Assembly: GCF_040361215.1 (NCBI RefSeq)
Contig: NZ_APND01000001.1
Location: 124,001 to 188,000, forward strand
Direction: 5' to 3'
DNA from: Salinisphaera dokdonensis
GTDB taxonomy: Bacteria; Pseudomonadota; Gammaproteobacteria; Nevskiales; Salinisphaeraceae
DNA length: 64,000 bases
The first letter of the stretch is position 1, and each line of letters starts with the position of its first letter. Made by a program: the position numbers and the translations under genes. The notes below the pieces were generated by a model. The model was not told the origin of the DNA. It made no database searches and saw only the letters and a program-made list of their open reading frames with translations. This document shows, in pieces, positions 8,418-17,745 of the stretch.

Positions 8418-10886
8418 TCAATCCTCGGGCGGTGCCGGCGCCAGCACATCGCGTCCGCCGCTGCCCTCCAGCGGCCCGACGATGCCCGCGTTCTCCATCT
8501 GCTCTATAAGCCGCGCCGCTCGGTTATAGCCGACGCGCAAGCGGCGCTGCACGTAGGAGATCGAGGCCTTGCGGGTCTTGAGTACGATTGCCACAGCCTG
8601 ATCGTAGAGCGGATCGGCTTCGATATCGTCGCCGTCGTCCGTACCGCCCTCGGCATCGTTGCCGCCGCCGTCGAGAATCTCCTCGATATAGTCCGGCTCG
8701 CCCACCTGCTTGAGGTATTCGACGACCTTGTGCACTTCGTGATCGTCGACGAACGCACCATGTACACGCGTCGAGAAGCCAGTGCCCGGCGGCAGGTAAA
8801 GCATGTCACCGTGGCCCAACAGGCTTTCCGCACCCTGCTGGTCGAGAATCGTGCGGGAGTCGATCTTGGACGCAACCTGGAAACCGATACGCGTCGGAAT
8901 GTTGGCCTTGATCAGGCCCGTGATCACGTCGACCGATGGGCGCTGGGTAGCCAGAATCATATGCAGGCCGGCCGCTCGCGCCTTCTGGGCGATACGTGCG
9001 ATCAGCTCTTCGACCTTCTTGCCGACGACCATCATCATGTCGGCGAGCTCGTCCACCACAATCACGATCGCGGGCATCGGCTCGAGCGTGGGTACTTCTT
9101 CGCCGGCCTCGGCCTGATCGTTCGACTGAGCGTTCTTGAGGATTGGGTCCTCGATTGGCGTGCCGGCGTCGATCGCCTTGCGCACCTTCACGTTATAGCC
9201 CGCCACATTGCGGACGCCGAGCGCCGCCATGAGCTTGTAGCGGCGCTCCATCTCGCCCACACACCAGCGCAGCGCGTTGGCAGCGTCCTTCATGTCGGTG
9301 ACTACAGGCGCAAGAAGGTGCGGAATACCTTCGTAGACCGAAAGCTCCAGCATCTTCGGGTCGATCATGATCAGGCGAACCTGCTCGGCCGTGGCCTTAT
9401 GCAGGATCGACAGGATCATCGAGTTGACCGCCACCGACTTGCCCGAACCGGTCGTGCCCGCCACCAGCAGATGCGGCATCTTGCCAAGATCGGCGGTGAC
9501 CGGATTGCCGCCGATATCCTTGCCGAGCGCCAGCGTAAGCGGCGAGTTCAAGCCCGTATAACGCGGCGACTCGAGAATCTCGCGCAGCATCACGATCTCG
9601 CGATCCGCGTTGGGAATCTCCAGGCCGACCACCGATTTTCCGGGGATCACCTCCACCACGCGCACGCTGGTGGTGGACATCGCCCGCGCCAGATCCTTCG
9701 CCAGATTCGAGATCTGGCTGACCTTCACGCCCGGCGCAGGATCCAGTTCGAAGCGGGTGATCACCGGGCCCGGCTCGACGGCCACGACCTTGCCCTGCAC
9801 GTTGAAATCGGCCAGATGCTGCTCGAGCATTTCCGACATGTGCTGCAGCACGGCTTCGTCCTGCTGATTCTTGCTCTCGCGCGCCGGATCAAGCAGCGCC
9901 GTGGGCGGAATCGGGCTGTCGCGTTCCGGATCGTAGGTGGGCACTTCCACTTGTTCCTCGATCGGCAGATCGAGCTGGCTGGCCTTGATCGTCTTCTTCG
10001 GTTTCTTGACGCGAATTCCGGACGCGGTCGTCGTCGACGCCGCGGCAGCATTGCCCTGCGGTGAAGCCGCCTCTTCTTTCCCGTCGCCATTACCGAATGT
10101 CGGCGCGACACGCTTCTTGTCGCGCTTGACCGGCGCGGGCTTCGGCGGCGCGGCCGCCTTACGCTCGGCACGCGTGGCCTGCCAGGCCTTGAAACGATCG
10201 ATCAACCCGGTAAACCCGCCGTGCGCGACCGAGAGCACGAAACTGCCGGTACGCTCGGTAACAACCAGCCAGGAAAAGCCCAGCCCCACCGATAGCGTGA
10301 TCACGAATACGGTGATCAACAGCCAGGCGGCGCCGATCTTGTTGATCACGCCGGCCAAAGCACCGGCGCTAGCCGCCCCGAGGATGCCACCGCTACCCTG
10401 CGGCATGATCTGTGTCTGATCGCCAAGGGCAAGCCATGCCAGGCCGCATCCCGAAATAAGCCACAGCAGCAAGGACGCCGCGCGTACGCTCTTGGAGAAG
10501 GCGTCGTTTGCCGGGCGCTCGCTGTTGGCGAATACCAGCCAGCCGCCGTAGAGCACCAGCCAGGGGAAAATGAAGCCGAGATAGCCGAACAGGCTCAGCA
10601 GCACGTCCGCGAACCAGGCACCGGGCGCGCCAAACAGGTTGCGAATCGCCGTACCGTCGCCAAGTCCGGACCAGCCAGGGTCACGCGGACTGTAGGAAAC
10701 GAGTGCGGCAAGCAGGAACAGCGTGATCGCCGCGGCCGCGAACAGAACGGCCTCGCGCATCAGTCGCCCCAGGCGCTGACGATAGCGGCTCGGTGGCTCG
10801 GCGTTTTTCGCCTGCGCACGCGCTTTGGTGCTCTGCTTTGGACCGGCTTTCGTAGCCTTGGCCTGTTTGGCGACTGCCTTTGCCAT
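8418..10886 (-). CDS. ftsK: DNA translocase FtsK
   Basis: An 822-residue protein. The ATG at 10886 is chosen because GAAGGG precedes it at normal spacing; the frame is open to 10925. Four membrane helices lie between about residues 45 and 210. A Lys/Pro/Ala-rich linker follows, and then the RecA-like motor with Walker A AGTTGSGKSVAVNS near 475 and Walker B IVIVVDELADMMM. The C-terminal winged-helix gamma domain (SISYVQRRLRVGYNRAARLIEQME, about 765-790) recognises KOPS sites. FtsK anchors at the septum and pumps chromosome termini to allow dif recombination. The linker is short compared with E. coli FtsK, as in SpoIIIE-like forms. Confidence 0.96.
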   Translation of the reverse strand: MAKAVAKQAKATKAGPKQSTKARAQAKNAEPPSRYRQRLGRLMREAVLFAAAAITLFLLAALVSYSPRDPGWSGLGDGTAIRNLFGAPGAWFADVLLSLFGYLGFIFPWLVLYGGWLVFANSERPANDAFSKSVRAASLLLWLISGCGLAWLALGDQTQIMPQGSGGILGAASAGALAGVINKIGAAWLLITVFVITLSVGLGFSWLVVTERTGSFVLSVAHGGFTGLIDRFKAWQATRAERKAAAPPKPAPVKRDKKRVAPTFGNGDGKEEAASPQGNAAAASTTTASGIRVKKPKKTIKASQLDLPIEEQVEVPTYDPERDSPIPPTALLDPARESKNQQDEAVLQHMSEMLEQHLADFNVQGKVVAVEPGPVITRFELDPAPGVKVSQISNLAKDLARAMSTTSVRVVEVIPGKSVVGLEIPNADREIVMLREILESPRYTGLNSPLTLALGKDIGGNPVTADLGKMPHLLVAGTTGSGKSVAVNSMILSILHKATAEQVRLIMIDPKMLELSVYEGIPHLLAPVVTDMKDAANALRWCVGEMERRYKLMAALGVRNVAGYNVKVRKAIDAGTPIEDPILKNAQSNDQAEAGEEVPTLEPMPAIVIVVDELADMMMVVGKKVEELIARIAQKARAAGLHMILATQRPSVDVITGLIKANIPTRIGFQVASKIDSRTILDQQGAESLLGHGDMLYLPPGTGFSTRVHGAFVDDHEVHKVVEYLKQVGEPDYIEEILDGGGNDAEGGTDDGDDIEADPLYDQAVAIVLKTRKASISYVQRRLRVGYNRAARLIEQMENAGIVGPLEGSGGRDVLAPAPPED

Positions 10887-11076
10887 CAATAGCCCTTCAC
10901 TGGCGTGCTGAACGCGCGACACCACGAGACGGAAAATACTGCCCTCATGGGCGGAATTGTACCCGAGACAGCCCGGATAAATGGACTAACGTCTTGAAGA
11001 GGTGCGCGCACGATCTTGAATTGGCGCAGTTTATGCACCATTTTAGACGCTATAACCATATCGATTCAGGTGTGCA

Positions 11077-11412
11077 ATGTCCGTACATCATTTTCTGCTG
11101 ACTCAAGACGGTGCGATCGAGGAGTTCAGCGAAGCCGAGGCTTCGGAAGTCGCCGAAGGCAAGCGCGACTTGCCTCAACACGCTGAACAGCGCTTGCGCT
11201 ATGTGCAGGTCGCCTACGAGGATCAAGCCAACGATGACGGCGAGATCCATGTGAAGACGCTGGGCGCGATCGTGAGTTTCGACAACGCCGGACGTATTCA
11301 GGAAGCCGGCACCGCCGAGAACGAGCAGGATAAACTCGACGCATTCGAGCACGATGCCTGCGTGCAATATGCCCTGCGCGACGCCATCGGGCGGCGATAC
11401 GCCCTCAACTGA
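11077..11412 (+). CDS. Small acidic protein of unknown function
   Basis: A 111-residue soluble protein beginning MSVHHFLLTQDGAIEEFS, rich in Asp and Glu, with no membrane segment or signal peptide. It is divergent from ftsK with about 190 bases between the starts, and a purine-poor leader precedes its ATG. I do not recognise a family. The even codon-position GC bias and the lack of competing frames support it as a real gene. A segment near residues 50-80 (VAYEDQANDDGEIHVKTLG, IVSFDNAGRI) looks like paired beta strands. It may belong to lineage-specific proteins found beside aat or ftsK, but no function can be given. Confidence 0.65.
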   Translation: MSVHHFLLTQDGAIEEFSEAEASEVAEGKRDLPQHAEQRLRYVQVAYEDQANDDGEIHVKTLGAIVSFDNAGRIQEAGTAENEQDKLDAFEHDACVQYALRDAIGRRYALN

Positions 11413-11532
11413 TTGGGTCTTATCTGCGTATAGTCGGTCTGCCGGCGCGCACGGCGGCGCGTGAGTCCTTCATGATGCGCTCGCTGTCTCCGGCCGATTG
11501 CATTCGCCCGTCACCTACGCTCTGATAGCCCT

Positions 11533-12675
11533 ATGGCCCGACTCGCCCAAGTCGACACCATTCTCGACGTCCCCGTCGATACGTGGAACGCGCTCTGCGG
11601 TACTCGCCAGCCCTTCATCCAGCACGGCTTCATCGCCGCACTCGAGGCCAGCGAGAGCGTTTGTGAGCACAATGGATGGAAGCCGGCCCATTGCCTGCTC
11701 GAAGACGACGACGGCCAATTGATCGCCGCGGCGCCACTCTATGAAAAGGCGCATTCCTACGGCGAGTTCGTTTTCGACTTCGCCTGGGCGAATGCCTACG
11801 ACCAGCTTGGCCTCGACTACTATCCGAAATTGCTGAATGCGATTCCGTTCACGCCGGTCGCCGGGCCGCGCATCCTGGCCCGCGACGCCGATGCGCGCGC
11901 CGAGATGGCGGCACACCTCACCGCACTGCCCGAGCGACTCGGCTATTCATCGCTCCATACCCTATTCCCGGACGACGAGACCGGCGAAGCGCTGGCGCAG
12001 GCCGGTGCCACCCCGCGCCGCGGATGCCAGTACCGTTGGTACAACCGCGACTATCGCGATTTCGACGATTTCCTGTCGCACCTGTCGTCGAAACGCCGCA
12101 AGGAAATCCGCCGCGAGCGCAAGCGGATGCACGATGCCGGCGTCACGGTCGTCGTTCGCACGCCTGATGAGATCGATCCCGAATTGTGGAACACGCTCTA
12201 CGCCTTCTACGGGCGCACCTACGCCATCCGCGGGCAGGCGCCCTACCTCACCCGAAATTTTTTCGACGAGCTCGGCGAGCGCATGGGCGATCAGGTGCTT
12301 TTCTTTATCGCCTATCATCACGCCACGCCCGTCGGCATGGCCTTCATGATGGTTGGCGACGACACGCTCTACGGGCGCCACTGGGGTTGCGAGACGGATT
12401 ACCACAGCCTGCATTTCGAAACCTGCTACTACGCGGGCATCGACTACTGCATCGAGCACGGCCTCGCCTGCTTCGACGCCGGCGCCCAAGGCGAACACAA
12501 GATCCGCCGCGGCTTCGAGCCGGTCGCGACCTGGTCATACCACTTCATCGCCGACCCACGCCTGTCGTCCGCCGTCGACAACTTCTGTGTGCGTGAAGCC
12601 GAGATGATGCGCTCGTTCCAGGCCGAGCAACGCGAGCGATCCAATTTCGCCGTCGAAACTTTGCGCGCCTCGTGA
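11533..12675 (+). CDS. FemAB-like GNAT family protein (DUF482 / peptidogalycan biosynthesis type)
   Basis: A 380-residue soluble protein of the DUF482/FemAB-like group. It carries QPFIQHGFIAALE near residue 30, a YGEFVFDFAWANAY segment near 80, LSSKRRKEIRRER near 185 and a C-terminal acetyltransferase-like half with YGRHWGCE and the ending FDAGAQGEHKIRRGFEP. This group is related to Fem aminoacyltransferases and GNAT N-acyltransferases; its substrate is unknown. The gene overlaps aat by four bases (GTGA), so the two are translationally coupled, an association common in gammaproteobacteria. Because Aat moves an aminoacyl group from tRNA, an aminoacyl-tRNA-dependent role is conceivable but unproven. 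Confidence 0.85.
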   Translation: MARLAQVDTILDVPVDTWNALCGTRQPFIQHGFIAALEASESVCEHNGWKPAHCLLEDDDGQLIAAAPLYEKAHSYGEFVFDFAWANAYDQLGLDYYPKLLNAIPFTPVAGPRILARDADARAEMAAHLTALPERLGYSSLHTLFPDDETGEALAQAGATPRRGCQYRWYNRDYRDFDDFLSHLSSKRRKEIRRERKRMHDAGVTVVVRTPDEIDPELWNTLYAFYGRTYAIRGQAPYLTRNFFDELGERMGDQVLFFIAYHHATPVGMAFMMVGDDTLYGRHWGCETDYHSLHFETCYYAGIDYCIEHGLACFDAGAQGEHKIRRGFEPVATWSYHFIADPRLSSAVDNFCVREAEMMRSFQAEQRERSNFAVETLRAS

Positions 12676-13412
12676 GCGGCCTGCGGGTGTACTGGCTCGA
12701 CCCGAATACGCCGAACGGCGCGTTCCCGGATCCGTCGCTTGCGCTTGACGAGCCCAACGGGCTGCTCGCCATGGGCGGCGACCTGTCACCGCAACGCCTG
12801 CGCCGTGCGTACGCCCACGGCATCTTTCCCTGGTACAACCCGGACGAGTCGATTCTCTGGTGGTGTCCCAATCCACGCACCGTATTCGTCACCGATAGCG
12901 TGCACGTGTCGCGACGCCTGAAACGCACGATTGCCAAGGCCGATTACGCCGTCACGCTGGATGAAGACTTCAACAGCGTCATAGGCGCCTGTGCCGGCAC
13001 GCGCAAGGGCAATCCCGGCACATGGCTGGGTCCGGAGATGCGCGCGGCCTACGCCAAGCTCCATGCCTTGGGCGACGCCCACTCGATCGAGGTATGGCGC
13101 GACGGCGAACTGATTGGCGGGCTATACGGCATGGCGCTCGGGCGCATGTTCTTCGGCGAATCCATGTTCAGCCGCGAGCGTGACGCCAGCAAGATTGCGC
13201 TCGTCTGGTTGACGCGCCAGTTACACGCTTGGGGTTTTCCGCTACTCGATGGCCAGGTCGGCTCCGACCATCTCTATCGCATGGGCGCCATGGACCTGCC
13301 ACGCAGTAAGTTTCTCAAGGTGGTATACGAGGCCGCCCAGCGCCCGGGCATCACCGGCCCCTGGCAGTTTGATATCGACGTACCACAGGACGCCAGCCAT
13401 ATCGGCGCCTAG
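12672..13412 (+). CDS. aat: Leucyl/phenylalanyl-tRNA--protein transferase
   Basis: A 246-residue protein with a GTG start overlapping the previous stop. Family landmarks: LDEPNGLLAMGGDLSPQRL near residue 25, AYAHGIFPWY near 45, WWCPNPRTVF near 60, GLYGMALGRMFFGESMFS near 150 and DGQVGSDHLYRMGA near 190. It adds Leu or Phe from charged tRNA to proteins with N-terminal Lys or Arg, creating N-degrons for ClpS/ClpAP. It sits just upstream of infA, the usual enterobacterial and pseudomonad arrangement, though clpA/clpS are not in the window. Confidence 0.97.
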   Translation: MSGLRVYWLDPNTPNGAFPDPSLALDEPNGLLAMGGDLSPQRLRRAYAHGIFPWYNPDESILWWCPNPRTVFVTDSVHVSRRLKRTIAKADYAVTLDEDFNSVIGACAGTRKGNPGTWLGPEMRAAYAKLHALGDAHSIEVWRDGELIGGLYGMALGRMFFGESMFSRERDASKIALVWLTRQLHAWGFPLLDGQVGSDHLYRMGAMDLPRSKFLKVVYEAAQRPGITGPWQFDIDVPQDASHIGA

Positions 13413-13432
13413 CAAACGCAGCGTCGCAAACC

Positions 13433-13454
13433 CCGCATGATTGAACCCATGCGG
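13433..13454. other. Perfect 7-bp hairpin between aat and infA
   Basis: CCGCATG at 13433-13439 pairs exactly with CATGCGG at 13448-13454, separated by eight bases. No T run follows, so it is a poor intrinsic terminator; it may attenuate read-through from aat or lie in the infA leader. Confidence 0.4.
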
Positions 13455-13504
13455 CTTATCACCGATAATCCACCGGTTAATCGCCGAATCGAGATCAGGA
13501 GTCA

Positions 13505-13723
13505 ATGGCAAAAGAAGACCACATTGAAATGGACGGCACCGTTGTAGAAACGCTGCCGAACACCACTTTTAGGGTGAAGCTGGAGAACGGCCACATCGTG
13601 ACCGCGCATATCTCCGGCAAGATGCGCAAGCATTACATCCGTATTCTCCGGGGCGACACCGTCACCGTGCAGATCACCCCCTACGACCTCACCAAGGGCC
13701 GGATTACCTACCGCGGCCGCTAA
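13505..13723 (+). CDS. infA: Translation initiation factor IF-1
   Basis: A 72-residue protein, the exact usual length, beginning MAKEDHIEMDGTVVETLPNT and ending LTKGRITYRGR. It is a single OB fold with the conserved KMRKHYIRIL segment that contacts the 30S A site. IF-1 works with IF-2 and IF-3 in start-site selection. A GATCAGGAG ribosome-binding site lies just before the ATG. A strong intrinsic terminator begins at its stop codon, so it is transcribed as a unit ending here. Confidence 0.98.
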   Translation: MAKEDHIEMDGTVVETLPNTTFRVKLENGHIVTAHISGKMRKHYIRILRGDTVTVQITPYDLTKGRITYRGR

Positions 13724-13746
13724 GGTGACGCTTCGCGTCACCTTTT
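13722..13746 (+). terminator. Rho-independent terminator of infA
   Basis: AAGGTGACGC at 13722-13731 pairs perfectly with GCGTCACCTT at 13735-13744 over a three-base loop, followed by TT. The stem starts inside the infA stop codon. Confidence 0.85.
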
Positions 13747-13814
13747 GACGCGTTCTGATGTGACCTTTCACGTCACTTCGGTTGCAAGCGCTTATTATAT
13801 AAGAACTTATAAGA

Positions 13815-13830
13815 TGGCACACTACGTGCT
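13815..13830 (+). promoter_or_regulatory. Sigma-54 (-24/-12) promoter of pilA
   Basis: TGGCACACTACGTGCT has the GG and GC dinucleotides with exactly ten bases between them, and TGGCAC is a perfect -24 element. The expected transcription start is about 12 bases after the GC, near 13841, leaving a leader of about 47 bases before the pilin ATG. Type IV pilin genes are commonly driven by RpoN with PilR; an AT-rich tract just upstream (13790-13812) is suited to an activator site. Confidence 0.75.
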
Positions 13831-13887
13831 ATAACTGCAGTGCGTCACCACTCGACGTCCTCTTTCACGCTCAATCGGGGGAACCCA

Positions 13888-14358
13888 ATGCAGAAGCAAC
13901 AAGGCTTTACTCTCATCGAACTGATGATCGTCGTCGCGATCGTCGGGATACTGGCGGCAATTGCTATTCCGCAATACCAGAATTATACGCAGCGAGCACG
14001 TATGACTGAAGCCGTGACAGCTGCTAGCGCCGCGAAAACCGCAGTCGCTGAAACCTACCAAACTACTGGAACATTACCCGCTGACAATCAGGCTGCAGGG
14101 CTCGATAATACGCCGGGCAACATTACTTCTGAATTCGTAGAGAGCGTAACCGTCACTTCCGGCGTCATTGCCGTTGCAGTGCAGGGAACCGGCAACACAG
14201 ATCTCAACGACGCGACACTGACTTTTACCCCTCAAACTAACGCTGGGGCCGCCATTACGACAGGGTATAACGGCCCAATCGAATGGGCATGTACAGTCAA
14301 TGACGCTTCCGTAGCCCAATTCTTCCCCGCAAATTGCCGCGGAACTACAGCTGACTAG
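13888..14358 (+). CDS. pilA: Type IV major pilin
   Basis: A 156-residue type IVa pilin starting at the ATG at 13888 (MQKQQGFTLIELM). The short leader MQKQQG is cleaved by PilD before F, and Glu5 of the mature protein is present. The N-terminal hydrophobic helix continues IVVAIVGILAAIAIPQYQNY. Two cysteines close to the C-terminus (WACTVND and ANCRG) form the expected D-region disulphide. It is the structural subunit of pili for twitching, adhesion or DNA uptake. A sigma-54 promoter lies upstream and a terminator downstream, so it is monocistronic. The open frame reaches upstream to 13840, but the residues there are not pilin-like. Confidence 0.95.
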   Translation: MQKQQGFTLIELMIVVAIVGILAAIAIPQYQNYTQRARMTEAVTAASAAKTAVAETYQTTGTLPADNQAAGLDNTPGNITSEFVESVTVTSGVIAVAVQGTGNTDLNDATLTFTPQTNAGAAITTGYNGPIEWACTVNDASVAQFFPANCRGTTAD

Positions 14359-14431
14359 TTTTCTGGTAGCTTCGGCTTAAAGAGCTTCACAACAAATGTC
14401 TTGCGCATAACAATATATTAAGAATAAATTC

Positions 14432-14463
14432 AAAAGCGGCGACTGTAAGTTGCCGCTTTTTTG
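14432..14463 (+). terminator. Rho-independent terminator of pilA
   Basis: AAAAGCGGC at 14432-14440 pairs with GCCGCTTTT at 14452-14460, extendable by three more pairs including one G-U, followed by TT. It lies about 75 bases after the pilin stop. Confidence 0.8.
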
Positions 14464-15513
14464 CGCGTGAAGTCAGAGAAAATCGGGCGCGCAAAGGAAT
14501 CCGACACATTTGCTCTGCTAGAGGTGGCTTGGGAGACGAAGCACTTGTCCGACGCGCCCAAGCCACGCTTGCCTCCTTAATCTCGCCGAGATGACGCAAC
14601 AACACCATCTAGCGGGGCAGCGACCGCTAAAAGTCCGTCGTCAAGTTCTACGAATATCGATTCTATCTGCAGTGTCTAAGAACCACTACTGGTCAGGCCG
14701 ATCGTGATATTCATGCGCACATGTTCCCGCCTCACCCAGCCATGTTCACCTCATCGTGACCCGACGGCGAAAGTCCACAGTATTATGCAGGCTGCCGAGC
14801 GCCGATACGCGCAAGTCAGCCCACGACCTAGCTCGTACCGGCACGCCCGGGAGGCCGCTAAAACGAAAGCGTGGTCGAGTAACGCAATACATATTGACCT
14901 GCTCCCACTATATTAAACTCTATTCGGTGGTCCGACTATCATGCGATAGCATTGGGTTCTGGCGATTGGTGTGTAACGTCTCTCCGCTCTATACGAATCT
15001 GGGACGCGCACCAGCGGAACGACAAGACCACTACAGTGCGTTATTTCGAGACGCTCAAGATTGATACCCGCCGAGCGGCGCTATTAGTGCGTGATAGCTG
15101 GTAAGAAGACTTCAGCGATTAAATTAAAGCCGCGTTGCATATCAGCGCGCGAAGGAATGCGCCATTGGTTGTGTAAATTGGCGTGAGCTTAGAGGTGACA
15201 GGCAACCGGCTATCGGACCTGAATGACGAACAGAGTAACGAATGGTCTGCTAACGAAAGCATAACGAAGCCTTCGCTGCGGTCCAACTGATCGCCGGACT
15301 AGGTTTAGATACACTGCACGAGGAATAATTGCATAACTGTACCGCCCGATTTTCAGGCGATCAAAGACGTCCAGATACGCTCGCGGCGACTTTTATAGGG
15401 GAAACTGCCCAGTAGAATCTTCTAGCCACCGATAATCTATTAGTCCTCAGCAACCTATTCGCTGCAGTTCCGTGCCAAGCGCTCGTAGTCGGCTATTCTT
15501 GAGAAGAACAATC
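14464..15513. other. Gap between two pilin genes, no supported gene
   Basis: More than 1 kb with stops in all frames and no recognisable domain. Short open stretches occur (for example plus-strand 14756-15064, ending with a segment reading FWRLVCNVSPLYTNLGR) but none can be tied to a family. The irregular composition suggests decayed DNA. No sigma-54 element comparable to that of pilA is seen before the second pilin. Confidence 0.5.
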
Positions 15514-15879
15514 ATGGCCAAGCCCGCGTCGCGCGTGTCAGGTTTTACGCTTATCGAATTGCTGATCGTCGTGGCTTTTATCGGCATCCTCACGGCAATC
15601 GCTGTTCCGACCTACTCGAACTATGTGGCGCGTGCGCAGTTCTCCGAAGCACTGAGTCTTGTCAGCGGTGTGAAAACGGCAGTGGCGGAGGCCCATGAAG
15701 ACCGTAATGATCTCGACGGGATTGACAATGGCTTTGGCTCAATACCCGCAGAGGACGCAGTTACGGGCACTTATGTAAAGAAAGTCGCGGTGGCGGACGC
15801 GATCATCACGGCGACCTTCAAGGACGATAGCGCCTTGAAAGGGAAAACGATGACCGTTAACTCCTTCGACGAGCAATAA
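15514..15879 (+). CDS. Second type IV pilin-like protein, short or truncated
   Basis: A 121-residue protein from the ATG at 15514 (MAKPASRVSGFTLIELLIV). The prepilin peptidase site G/FTLIE and the hydrophobic helix are intact, followed by IAVPTYSNYVARAQFSEAL and an alpha-beta region resembling the first pilin. It ends at VNSFDEQ and lacks the cysteine-containing D region that closes the main pilin. It is therefore about 30 residues short, and may be a truncated pilin copy, a silent pilin cassette or a minor pilin. The leader is longer than usual (MAKPASRVSG). No promoter or terminator is evident. Functional status is uncertain. Confidence 0.75.
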   Translation: MAKPASRVSGFTLIELLIVVAFIGILTAIAVPTYSNYVARAQFSEALSLVSGVKTAVAEAHEDRNDLDGIDNGFGSIPAEDAVTGTYVKKVAVADAIITATFKDDSALKGKTMTVNSFDEQ

Positions 15880-16359
15880 CTCGCTAGCGTGGCGATGCAC
15901 CACCACCGCCGCGAAGGCCAGGGCACCCGCAAGTGTCGAGACACAACCCCGCAAAAAATTTGATTCGGCTACGGTGCCTAAATCGGAATAACGCAACGAA
16001 ACAACTTAGTCACGGGACCCGACTTCGCTGCGTTCAAACCGAGCGCGCGCATAGCGTGAAAATCGCTGGGTCAAGACTGTAATTTCCCGCTTATTTGCAT
16101 CAGTTCCTGCGAGCCCGAACCGGGCGCCCCGCGGTCTCCGCGATGATCGGAGAGACGCACAAGCGACTCGTTCCGCGAATCGAACTCAAGGCAGACGCCG
16201 CTCAATCGGGCAACGGCTCACCTTTGATGGGCGTCGCCGCCGCCGCAGCGCTATGAGCTGCTAATCGAGTCGCGGTGCAGTCCCCATGACTACACGCTAG
16301 ACCCAACCCGGAGGTGGACCGGCAAGCACAACCATGCCGAAACTCCGACCTATCTGTCC
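15880..16359. other. Gap between second pilin and end of pel operon, no supported gene
   Basis: About 480 bases with no credible gene on either strand and no clear hairpin terminator for the pel operon, which ends at 16360 on the minus strand. Confidence 0.5.
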
Positions 16360-17742
16360 TCAACTTTGCCGCTGCAACATGAACGTCTGATAAGTCAGCT
16401 GCTGGAACTCTCGATCCAGAACGGCCAAGCCAACCAGTGACGAGATCATCAGCGAGAGCGCGAAGCCGTAGCCGTAGAAAATCGCGCCCAGATACATGCT
16501 CAGTAGCGTGAGCAGGACGTTCGAAACAAAGAACAGCAGGCAGAGCAACAAAGCGATCTTTAGCTTGTCCAGATAGAACAGGACGTTGAGGATGGCCATG
16601 AACAGGACCTGGATGCCGACGGCCACGATGTCGATGTTGAACAGCGGGACATAGTACGGCGAGAAGCCGAGCCAATCGATCAGCGACGGGGCGACGAGCA
16701 GCAGCGCGACGACGGTGATGCCCTGGATCTTGAATATGTCGTAGACGCCCTGTCGCACGGTCTCGACCATGCGGTCGAGGCGCAGCTCGATATGACTGAG
16801 CGTATCGCCATCACGCACGGCGTTGTAGTACGCGTCGTACCGCTCGGAGAAGTCGGTCTCCATACGGATTAGAAACACGGCCATGCCGGGCACGATCGAG
16901 AGGTAAGCCAGGAAGATCGGAAAGTCGTAGATCGGCGATGCGCGTAGCGGCCCGATCACGTGTTCCGAGGTCGCTGGGTTGTACCAGAACAGGAACTTGT
17001 CCGCCCATATGCCCAGGTTGTAGAACAACCCCGTAAAGATCAGCGAACGGAACGTGAGGTTCGCGCGGCGCAGGTCGAACGCCGCGATTCGGTCGCCCGG
17101 GTAATAGCGCAGGACAAGGAACAACAGGATATAGCAGAGGATGCCCTGCCCGATGACGAAGCCGCCGAGAAGGCCTTCGAGGTCGTATCGGCGCAGCGCC
17201 ATGCCGAGCACGAAAGTGACGGAATAGCCGATGAAGAACGCCCAGAGCACTTGGCGGTACGCTTTCATACCGGTGATGAACACCGTGATGCACCAGATAT
17301 TCGTGAGCAGGACAAAGCCCACGAACATCTCGACCTGATAAAGCAATGGCGTGCCGCCAAATAGCGTGAGCAACACCGTTAGGCCGATGCCTGCGGCCAG
17401 TAGGTTCATCACCGTAAGCAGGCCAATCAGATTGGGCAGGATGATGCCCTGCTTCTTCTCGAACAGTCGATCCGCTACGAAACGGGTAAATATCAGCTGC
17501 GCGAGGCCGGACAGGCACAGTGATGCGGCGACCAGATACGTCACCGACACCAGGAACTGCCAGATCTGATCGGACCGATCCGGTAACAGCCCAAGCGCCA
17601 AGAGGCCGATCGCCATGATGACCAGGATCGACAGCACCCAAGGGCCGGAGCTGATGATGCCGGCGTAACCGTACGCGCGCAGCAGCCCGAAATAGCTGTC
17701 CTTGCGCAGCAGCTTGCGCAGCTCGAAACCAATACCGGCCAT
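16360..17742 (-). CDS. pelG: Pel exopolysaccharide inner-membrane transporter PelG
   Basis: A 460-residue integral membrane protein beginning MAGIGFELRKLLRKDSYFGL, a PelG hallmark, with about twelve membrane helices in the pattern of MOP/PST flippases. PelG, with PelD, PelE and PelF, makes the inner-membrane synthase complex and is thought to move the growing Pel chain across the membrane. It starts three bases after the pelF stop and is the last gene of the operon, as in Pseudomonas. Length agrees with the family (456 in P. aeruginosa, from memory). Confidence 0.96.
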   Translation of the reverse strand: MAGIGFELRKLLRKDSYFGLLRAYGYAGIISSGPWVLSILVIMAIGLLALGLLPDRSDQIWQFLVSVTYLVAASLCLSGLAQLIFTRFVADRLFEKKQGIILPNLIGLLTVMNLLAAGIGLTVLLTLFGGTPLLYQVEMFVGFVLLTNIWCITVFITGMKAYRQVLWAFFIGYSVTFVLGMALRRYDLEGLLGGFVIGQGILCYILLFLVLRYYPGDRIAAFDLRRANLTFRSLIFTGLFYNLGIWADKFLFWYNPATSEHVIGPLRASPIYDFPIFLAYLSIVPGMAVFLIRMETDFSERYDAYYNAVRDGDTLSHIELRLDRMVETVRQGVYDIFKIQGITVVALLLVAPSLIDWLGFSPYYVPLFNIDIVAVGIQVLFMAILNVLFYLDKLKIALLLCLLFFVSNVLLTLLSMYLGAIFYGYGFALSLMISSLVGLAVLDREFQQLTYQTFMLQRQS

Positions 17743-17745
17743 GCC

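Noticed and set aside
8409..10064. A 551-codon open frame on the plus strand
   Set aside because: It lies wholly antisense to ftsK, is His/Arg-rich, and has no domain; it is a product of GC-rich codon bias.
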